Source: Roridomyces roridus (lineage: Eukaryota; Basidiomycota; Agaricomycetes; Agaricales; Mycenaceae). Taken from it: a DNA stretch of 64,000 bases. Of this stretch, positions 57,040 through 64,000 are shown in pieces. Every line of letters starts with the position of its first letter. Position 1 is the first letter of the stretch. Location: NCBI GenBank assembly GCA_029378245.1, contig JARKIF010000024.1, positions 186,001 through 250,000 on the forward strand. The letters are read 5' to 3'. A program made the translations under genes and the position numbers. Under the pieces are notes generated by a model. That model did not search any database. It was not told the origin of the DNA and worked only from the letters and a program-made list of their open reading frames with translations.

Positions 57040-58270
57040 CTGCGTCGGGTGGATGTACCTGTGACGCAGACCTGTGACAAGCTCGTTCGACTCGGGCACC
57101 ACCCCTGTGTCCTTGAAATCTGGGTTTTTTTCTCGTTAGATGGAACCATCGTCACATTACCAGCCTCGAATTGGTGGCAGGTATTCAGACGCTTGGTTGC
57201 GCTTGGAGCGCCTCTGCTGGCAATCCGTGCTCGATGATTATTTGGGCAGAAGGAGCCTGTTCGATTCGGGCCCAAGCTTATGCCTGTGTTTGAATACCAG
57301 TTTTTTTGGTGGCTGTGTTTCTCGTACCTTGCTGGTTCGCCACGCTAGCGTGTTTGAAACCAAAGTTGGGTTCTACAATTGCGGGATTGGTTGAGGTCAC
57401 GATTCTTGTACGGTGCGTTGGCAGTTGCGTTTGAAAATTGACGGCAACATCAGGACATATAGAACTTGAGCCCACCGAGTTCACTGGCACAGAGCGTCTA
57501 CCAAATGCACCTACGGCGAGTCTCGGGCCGGCGGCTCCAGTATTTCTCTGCGGCTGCCTTGATCAATTGAGCAGAGATTGGATCTACAACCCTCGAATGC
57601 GTTGCATCGTAACGCTTGGTTGCACTTGGAGCGCCTCCGCTGACAATTCTTGAAGACGTACGTCGATTCGGCGGAAAGAGCCCGTTCGATTCGGTCCCAA
57701 GTTGTTGGATATCGATGCTTCTGTTTTATCGTCAACTTAGGCCAACACCAGCAACCACCTTCGTGCATGGTTCTATGTAGTGCGCGCAAATTGGTTCAGC
57801 ATGCCGCTCGGATCACCAACTATCTGATCTGTACATTGGGTTGGCGTTGGCAATTTCGTTTGGCGCCAGGCGACAACGTCGAGGTGTGTGGAACATGTGG
57901 AACATCTCAGAACCTGAGTTCACCGAGTCTGAGTGCGTCGACTGGATGTAACCTAGACTATAGTAGAGGTGGACGCGTGTGCCCGTTCCAACTTCCACCC
58001 GGGCCCACGTCTTATGCCGAGTGCATCCATGTTTCGTTTTTTTGTCCCTGCAGCTGACATTGAGCCAGGGTCGGAGCTAAAAGCCTCCAATTTTTGCAGT
58101 GCTCAAGTACATACATGTTGGGTATCATTGTGACGCTTAGTTGCGCCAGGAACGCATCTGCGAAAGCCGCCCGTTCGACTCGGGCCCCAACTTGTGGCTT
58201 GGCGAAATGTGCGCGAAAGTTTTTTCCCTTTCGAATCAACATTGCTCGTCATTGGTAATTCTATAATGGA
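57040..58270 (+). repeat. Cluster of tRNA-like SINE copies, family 3
   Basis: At least five heads in the same orientation, each with a T-arm variant of CCCGTTCGATTCGGGCCC: 57081-57096, 57257-57275, 57680-57698, 57972-57996 (degenerate) and 58168-58188. Most are followed by a T-run (for example 57123-57129, 57300-57307, 58035-58041, 58219-58225) that could end Pol III transcripts. Better copies have a D-arm-like TTGGTTGCGCTTGGAGCGCC, and one can form a TCTGC/GCAGA anticodon stem around an intron-like insert. Heads pair too poorly for working tRNAs. Confidence 0.6.
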
Positions 58271-58550
58271 TTCTGTCGGGTTGAGGTTGGGTTGAGGTCG
58301 TGTGCCACCCCGCAGCGGGCGGTTTCTTTGAAGGGGGTGTTGTTTAACCCTAGTTTCAACTTCTGCGCCGAGGCGTGCGATCACTTTCGAGGAGCGGATA
58401 GTGTTTTACGATCACGACTACAAGTAGTGTATAGCCGGATCCGCTCAGGGTACCGGTCGTTTCATGATACCAATTACTTACAATAACAATCCTACTAACT
58501 TATGTTAAACACCATTATTTACAGCTGATTCACCCCGCCGACGTTGATCA

Positions 58551-60046
58551 TCAACTCCGCAAGCCCAACAAGCCAGCCTCTTTCGCGCCCAAACGATGCT
58601 GCTTAGAGGTAGTAAACCGTGCACTCACCCGGCCCCGCTCCTGCTCCGGATCCTCCAAGCACTCGTCCCCGTCCCCTCCACCACTGACACCCATGCTCAA
58701 CGCCGACCCCCAAGGCCGAATTGACCCCAACTCGATCTCATCCAGTCGTCCCGTAATGATGACAGCCCCACCCCTCCCCCTTTCTCTCTCCTTGAATTCA
58801 TGCACCGCACGCATGTTGAGCAAAACAAGCAAGTTGTTCGAGTACAATTTTCCCTGCGTCCAACCGAGTGCGACAAAGTAATTGTGTTTCCGGAATGCGA
58901 AGACGAGGAATATCTGGAGGAAGTTGGCGAATGCTGGAGGGCGGTGAGGTTAGCGGAGAATGAGAAGTAGGAGATACCCATAGCATAGATTACATACCTG
59001 TGAGCGACCCAGTGGCGATTGTATACCGAATAGCCTTGGCTACAGTATTCTTCATCACGCTGGAGATGACGGTTCCTTTCCTCAGCTATAGCATGTGGGA
59101 CGTCACTTGACTGCGACTCGGAGTCAGACTAAGGCGAATGGGAACGCACATAGTATATCATGAGCGCAGCGATCGTGATATCGCACAGTGCACTGACGGA
59201 AAGCCAGAACTGGGCAGGCAGCCAAGTTTCAAGACATCTGCCCATGGAGAATGAATAGTGAAGACTTACGTTGATGATAAACGGCCTGTGCGAAACATGT
59301 GAGAGCTTCCCGTCCAATCCGCTCTGAATCCCATCTGCGTTGGCCAGACTAAATTGGAGGAGCGACATCTGCGATGGTTCGGCGTAAGGCTTAGGAAGAA
59401 TATTATTTTCAAAAGGCTCCGCACTCACGATAGTGATGATGACCGCTGGGATGCGCGACCCCGACAACGTACGCACACGCGACGCATAGTACACCTGCAC
59501 AGTGAGGGATATGAAGGACGGGATGATGATGCCGGGGATGTACGTCAGCTTGCTGTTATTGAGGATCGCCACGTCGCCGTAGTTGGCGCCGAATATTCTG
59601 TATCTGCACGGAGGTAAACTGTGAGTAAGGAAAGAAGGAAGGAAGGATGAGGCGGGACACACGCAGAATCACACATCACCAACGTCTCGGCGAGCTCAAG
59701 CAAGAACAGCCCATAAACGATGATCTTGGTGACCTTGCGGTCTTTCGGGAACGCGCAGTAGTAGAAGTCTGGTTGGTTCTTATAGTCAGTCAGGGGTTGT
59801 CGGTGTGCTGGGGGTACGTACAGACTTGCACGACGAGGGAGCCCATGAGTCCCCAATTGAAGAACATCCCGAACAGCTGGGTGTAATTTCCAGTGAGGTT
59901 GTCGTTTAGAGAGACTGGAGACAAACCTGCGGAGCGATTCTGTCCGGGGTTAGGAGGAGGAGGAGGAGGAGGAGGATGGATGGGACTTACTGCTCAGCCA
60001 AGTGGGCATTCGCTGGAGGCGGGGTTGCCCGTGCTGAGATACTCAT
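58551..60046 (-). CDS. DUF6534-type seven-helix membrane protein (9 exons, 344 aa)
   Basis: Read as complement(58551..58933, 58998..59085, 59150..59209, 59270..59368, 59429..59603, 59663..59768, 59822..59876, 59927..59939, 59991..60046), all GT-AG, including a 13-nt micro-exon that supplies IAPQ before LFGMFFNWGLMGSLVVQVYF. Hydrophobic helices occur at that point, at KIIVYGLFLLELAETLVM, at YIPGIIIPSFISLTVQVYYA, around the SGSRIPAVIITI segment, at FWLSVSALCDITIAALMIYY, and at FANFLQIFLVFAF. The region KLYSNNLLVLLNMR is a usual family signature. The tail is Gly/Glu/Arg-rich and cytosolic. The function of this mushroom-expanded family is unknown. It is not a STE3 receptor: STE3 motifs are absent. 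A (CCT)n tract lies in intron 1. Confidence 0.82.
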
Positions 60047-60577
60047 GGGATGGAAGAAGAGGAAGAAGAGGAAGAAAGGTGTTATGTGCGATGTCCGGAC
60101 TCTGCGAACGAGTGGAATGTAGATCCTGTCAGGTACGTCAGTCATCGGAGCCCTGAACGCTGTCTGCTCGCGCCACGGTCCGTTTATGCTGCTATCGGCG
60201 CACTAGTTAAGCTTTAAGAATGAATACACCAGGGATCATCCCGTCCGTCGCCTTACCTGCTCTAAAACGAGGCTGTATGCCATGTGGGCGAAGAACCGTG
60301 AGTCTGCTGGAGCACTGGACGCAATATGTCAACCCTCCAGGGGTCCATGATCCCCGTGTCGTAAATCCAACTTCCAGACGCGATTGAGACGCAAGATACC
60401 AATGGATCGCGTTGACAACGTTGACATCCGGAATGGGCATGAGCAAGGCAATGAGTAGGAAGTTCGAAAAAGGAGTTTCCAGCTGTTCCACTAATCAGAC
60501 GACCAAATCGGGACAAATGATGATGATGACTCATTCATGACCCATTGTTTCGGGTCATTTCCTCTCTCCTGCCCACC

Positions 60578-61409
60578 ATGTCCCGCGTCGCCAAGTGAGT
60601 GCTTGTCGTCGTCTGTAGCCCTCGTGAACTCACATATCGCCTCGTCTAGGTATGCCTCGCTGACAATCACGCTAGGTGGCGGCTTCCTGCACTCGTACCT
60701 GACGCTCCAGCTTGTGGCCACCTGGCGGACATTGCGAGCCCTCGACGCCGAGAACGAGCTCGACGCCTGGAAACTCGACGGCCTCAAGGTCCTCTGGGCC
60801 CTCCTCGCTGTCTATCTCCAAGCAGCCGCCTTCATCTCCTTTGTGGGCTTCTCCGGCGTGATACGCAATAAGCCCTCCCACCTGCGTATCTACCGGGACT
60901 ACTCGGTCGCAGACCTCGCCTTCTCTGCCTTCCTCACCACCCTCTTCTCCTTCTTCGTACTGGCGCCCATCTTCTCCGCCGACGCTGCTGCCACGTTCCG
61001 TGTCGCTTGCGAGGAGCTCGCACGTCAGCCTGAGCTCGCACAGCTCCTCCTCCTCCTCTCCCCAGACGAGACCTGCGAGCGGTGGTTCGAGCGTGCTGCC
61101 CTTGGCGCTGCAGTGGGCATGGCTGTCCTTACGGCCGTCCGATTGCACTTCCTCCTCGCTGTTACAGCGCACTACCGCTCCATGTGCATGACCCTTCGGG
61201 GACCCTCTGCAGTAGGCGCCTCACAGAGCATTCGCCTGCTGCCTCTACCCCCTCACATATCCGCCTCCGAGGTCGTGTACGCACCAGTCCATTGCCCGAC
61301 GGGGAGTCCCTTGCCGGCAGCAGAGTGCTGGGTTCGGGCTCCGTCGGCCGAGATGGACGCGGGACTGCTCGATGCGAGTGTTGTGCAGAGCAAGCGAGAG
61401 TGGCTCTGA
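60578..61409 (+). CDS. Small multi-pass membrane protein (2 exons, 258 aa)
   Basis: Exons 60578-60594 and 60650-61409, with a 55-nt GT-AG intron. The start MSRVAKYASLTITLGGGF places the first helix directly after the N-terminus; an unspliced alternative from 60537 adds 46 less protein-like residues. Four hydrophobic stretches: SLTITLGGGFLHSYLTLQLV, VLWALLAVYLQAAAFISFVG, LAFSAFLTTLFSFFVLAPIF and ALGAAVGMAVLTAVRLHFLL. The C-terminal ~65 residues are soluble, and Pro/Ser/Ala-rich in part. I do not recognise a named family; it is probably an endomembrane protein conserved in Agaricomycetes. It is divergent from the DUF6534 gene, with a shared 530-bp promoter region. Confidence 0.7.
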
Positions 61410-62195
61410 GGTGTGTGTGAGATGAATCCTTCCTTTCCCTTTCTCGTCCCGTCGGACCACTCGCTCCCTCGTTCCACACCATCAACGATACCCTTCAACG
61501 ATACCCTTCCACCACCACGATACCCGGCCCCTCCCTGCGCTCTCCGGATTTCAGCGAGTGAGTACTTGATTTGCATTTGGCTCATTGATACTGACGTCTT
61601 ACTGCAGTTGGTCGGCCAAGATGACTGAATTTAATTACATTGTTGTAGTCCCTCTCTGCTCCGGATATACGATTCGCGAGGCAATCCAACTTCTCTCCAA
61701 CTTCATCTTGTGTCTGAGTTCCGATATCTGCCTCTCTGACCATGTCGTCGACTCTTGCGCTGATATGAGTGATATCTTCTCAAGTTATTCCCCTGACGCT
61801 CACATTTCTAGTCGGCCACGGCATTGATCCCTATGACATGCGTTTGAGTCGGCCTTCGGCATTCGCTCATAACTGTCAGACGGATGACGCGTCCTGACTG
61901 TACGGTGACTAGCTTTGTCTGCTACTCCCGACTCAAGCTCTTTCGGAAAAGCGTCGCTTTGTGCATCCCACCGACTGACGACCTTGCTCGCATGCTCCGT
62001 CGGTGGTAGTTGTCTGACGTTACTGAATGATTGGATGCCTGGGCCGTTAAATCCAGGGGCAGGGCGACCAACTGAAACGCCACACGTTCCTCGGGCCTCA
62101 TACATAGGGCCCCTCACCCTATTAACGGTGCTCCTCACGGACTCCGCTGTACCTCATTTCTCTTCCTCCCTGAAATTCCGATGACCAGTGCACCT
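61410..62195. other. Intergenic, no recognisable gene
   Basis: Contains a short direct duplication, ATCAACGATACCCTTCAACGATACCCTTCC (61489-61510 region), and otherwise only short frames. Confidence 0.4.
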
Positions 62196-62330
62196 CCCGG
62201 CGTCAACTACCGCGCGTGCGCCCGTTCGACTCGGGCCCGCGTCTTGGGATAGCAGTATCCATATTTCTTTGCTTTTTCTGCAGCGGACGAGCCATCGACT
62301 CGGGCTCAATGTTATAGGACGGCTCAGTTT
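62196..62330 (+). repeat. tRNA-like SINE copy, family 3
   Basis: GCGCGTGCGCCCGTTCGACT with CGGGCCCGCGTCTTGGGATA (62211-62250), then a second shorter ACGAGCCATCGACTCGGGCT (62285-62306). It shows the same T-arm as the cluster at 57.0-58.3 kb. Confidence 0.5.
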
Positions 62331-62800
62331 CTTCTTACCCCGCGAACGTGCCGCCCCAATGCCGTTGTTCAAATCAGTGATGGCTGCTTTGAAGAGGATA
62401 GCAACCATCTGCGACCATGTTGTTACAATCCACAAATCTGCATGATCATTAAACGGGTTCAACTCTTCTCCCAAAGCGACCAACGGGCGTGGGGCGCGGC
62501 TTTTTACCAGATTCGGCATGAACACCGGCTGTTGGCATAGGCTGTTCGCTTACAGTAACGTTTACTTGCCTGATTTTTCTGTGCCGCTGGTGTCTGTACA
62601 TTCTCATGTTTATAATGCTAGGTAGTCTCACTCTATCACAGAGCCGGAAGTGCCTCGGAACCGTGGGCTCATTGCTCGCTGCGCAGCCTTCAGATCAACT
62701 TCTGGCAGATGTTTGCCACTGGCAACGCCCGTCAAAAGCTGTGAACACCGCCGCAGGATCATCCCGTTCCCTTCCTTTCTCTTCCCGCCCTCGACTACCC

Positions 62801-63851
62801 ATGGCTCACGACGAATTTCAAGGCTTCCCACCGGAACTGGAGCGCCTACTCTTCGAGACCACGGCGCTGGTTCATCCCGGCACAATTCCCGCCCTGCTGC
62901 GCGTTGCACAGCGTTCTCTAGAATGGCAAGTGCGATCCGCAGCGCTCCACATCTCACCTCCCCACAGGATCGAGCCGTTCCTTTATCAGACAATCAAAAT
63001 TTTCATCTTTGAAACATCGGTGACAGTGGCAGAGTCGGGGCGCATTCTGCTCGAACGCCTCGAAACCCACCGCACGGGGCCGGCATTCTTCTCCTCATCG
63101 ATCCGAGCACTCGAAATCATATCATTCGACTGGCACATCGCAGGTCCACCCAAGAAACCCGCCTGGTCCGTGAACGACCTGAAACGCCTGCTGGATGTCT
63201 GCGCCGGTGCCAAGATCGAGCATCTGCTTCTCTTCGGGGAACTCGAAAGACGCCCCCTCATCTCCTTGCTCACCGACAAACAGATCTGTGTTCCACGCCT
63301 TACCCTGGTCACCAACCTCCTCCGCAGTCCCAGCGTGGACTTTACACTACCCATGTTCAGAGGCCTCACGCACCTCGCTCTGGCGGAAATCGATCGTGTG
63401 TTGATTGCCGATGGGCAGGAGGAGGAATACTCGGAAGTCCCCGAGCACAACCATTGGCCTGCGATTCTCGCGCTTCCTTCGCTCACTCATCTAGCTGTGT
63501 GCCCCGATCACGCTCCGCGCTCCGTGGAGAGTGTCCTAGCCGACCTACCGCAGCTCCAAGCTATGGTTATCATCCCGCTTGCCGTAGATGCTGCTGCAGC
63601 CCAGCAGTTCGTGAAGCAACACATCCCTTCACCGGGGGATGAAAGGGTCGTGGTCATACCCTTCGATGGAGACGGTATTATGAATGCGCAAGGGCGGTAC
63701 GCGAACAGGATGGATGAGATGTGGACCAAGGTGGATGGGTTTGTGGAACGGAAACGGCGGGGAGAGGTTGGACGTGAGTACCTTTTTCCCAGTGGAAAAT
63801 CTGTTTTTAATTCACCGCGGAGCAGCTAATAATCATGTCTTGGTGTTCTGA
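62801..63851 (+). CDS. F-box-like / LRR-like family protein (3 exons, 318 aa)
   Basis: Exons 62801-62925, 62968-63773, 63826-63851. The start MAHDEFQGFPPELERLLFE opens the short Agaricomycete motif FPPELERLLFETTALVHPGT, followed by ALLRVAQRSLEW joined to IEPFLYQTIKI. That join requires a 42-nt GC-AG intron (62926-62967). The intron is divisible by three and has no stop, so a retained form with 14 extra residues is possible. The rest is an LRR-like alternation of beta strands (KIEHLLLFGEL, LTHLALAEI, LPSLTHLAVCPD, LPQLQAMVIIP) and an acidic, charged C-terminus. The last exon, ending PNNHVLVF, is least certain. Function is unknown; it may act as a protein-interaction module. Confidence 0.7.
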
Positions 63852-64000
63852 ATCCCCGCTTACGCGCTTATATTTATCGTCGTGCAATCGTCATGTACCA
63901 TGTGCCTGAATGCATACATCGGGCCGGAACAAGAAAGCTGCCAGTGACTCCGATGAGGATCATCTGGTGACATCGGTACCCGTCGGCAAAGCTGCGGCTA
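63852..64000. other. Window end, no feature seen
   Basis: Only 149 nt; no coding or repeat signal identified. Confidence 0.4.

Noticed and set aside
57196..57275. Functional intron-containing tRNA gene
   Set aside because: The anticodon stem and T-arm can be drawn, but the acceptor ends do not pair, so a tRNA-derived repeat is more likely.
58551..60046. Seven-helix gene near the pheromone array as a STE3 receptor
   Set aside because: Helix sequences and the KLYSNNLLVLLNMR-type signature fit the DUF6534 group; no STE3-like N-terminal helices or Pro/Trp motifs were found.
60672..61172. Minus-strand Glu/Gly-rich frame of 166 codons
   Set aside because: Shadow of the spliced membrane-protein gene on the plus strand.

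Overview
The window looks like nuclear DNA of an Agaricomycete (mushroom-forming basidiomycete). Genes carry many introns of about 42-78 nt and occasional 12-19 nt micro-exons. The content is typical of the group: BTB and F-box/LRR-like families, DUF6534-type membrane proteins, a GPI-type chitin deacetylase and CaaX-box pheromone precursors. I assembled multi-exon genes by eye from splice signals; every model reported as joined keeps an open frame across all exons, but none has been checked against transcripts.

Layout. 1-1.3 kb: a BTB/POZ gene (-). 1.3-15.6 kb: a gene-poor island of transposon and SINE remnants: a 461-bp MITE, a 1.2-kb hAT-like relic with a younger 416-bp MITE nested in it, tRNA-headed SINE copies, an inverted pair of degenerate GAGTTCC arrays, and a 3.1-kb element with ~600-bp inverted termini that abuts a truncated F-box gene. 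15.6-26 kb: F-box family copies (one intact, one frameshifted, one truncated, one remnant) around an intact cytochrome P450. 28.1-33.0 kb: an FAD/NAD(P) monooxygenase and an HSL-type alpha/beta-hydrolase. 34-36.1 kb: an F-box pseudogene broken by two different repeats. 36.5-37.1 kb: a small acidic hypothetical protein. 38.9-44.6 kb: two tandem O-methyltransferases with matching ten-exon structures, separated by a Mutator-like element. Then an intron-containing tRNA-Ser and a two-finger GATA factor. 47.4-54 kb: three diverged tandem blocks, each carrying a 53-codon CaaX pheromone precursor on the minus strand. 54.9-56.8 kb: chitin deacetylase. 57.0-58.3 kb: a tRNA-like SINE cluster. 58.5-63.9 kb: a seven-helix DUF6534-type protein, a small membrane protein and an F-box-like protein.

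How the genes may work together. The P450, FAD monooxygenase, hydrolase, two O-methyltransferases and GATA factor (21-46 kb) resemble the tailoring set of a metabolite pathway, but no backbone synthase is present. The three pheromone genes suggest a mating-type (P/R, 'B') sub-locus or a dispersed pheromone array; no STE3 receptor was found. The repeat-rich setting, gene decay and tandem duplication mark the window as an accessory, fast-evolving region.
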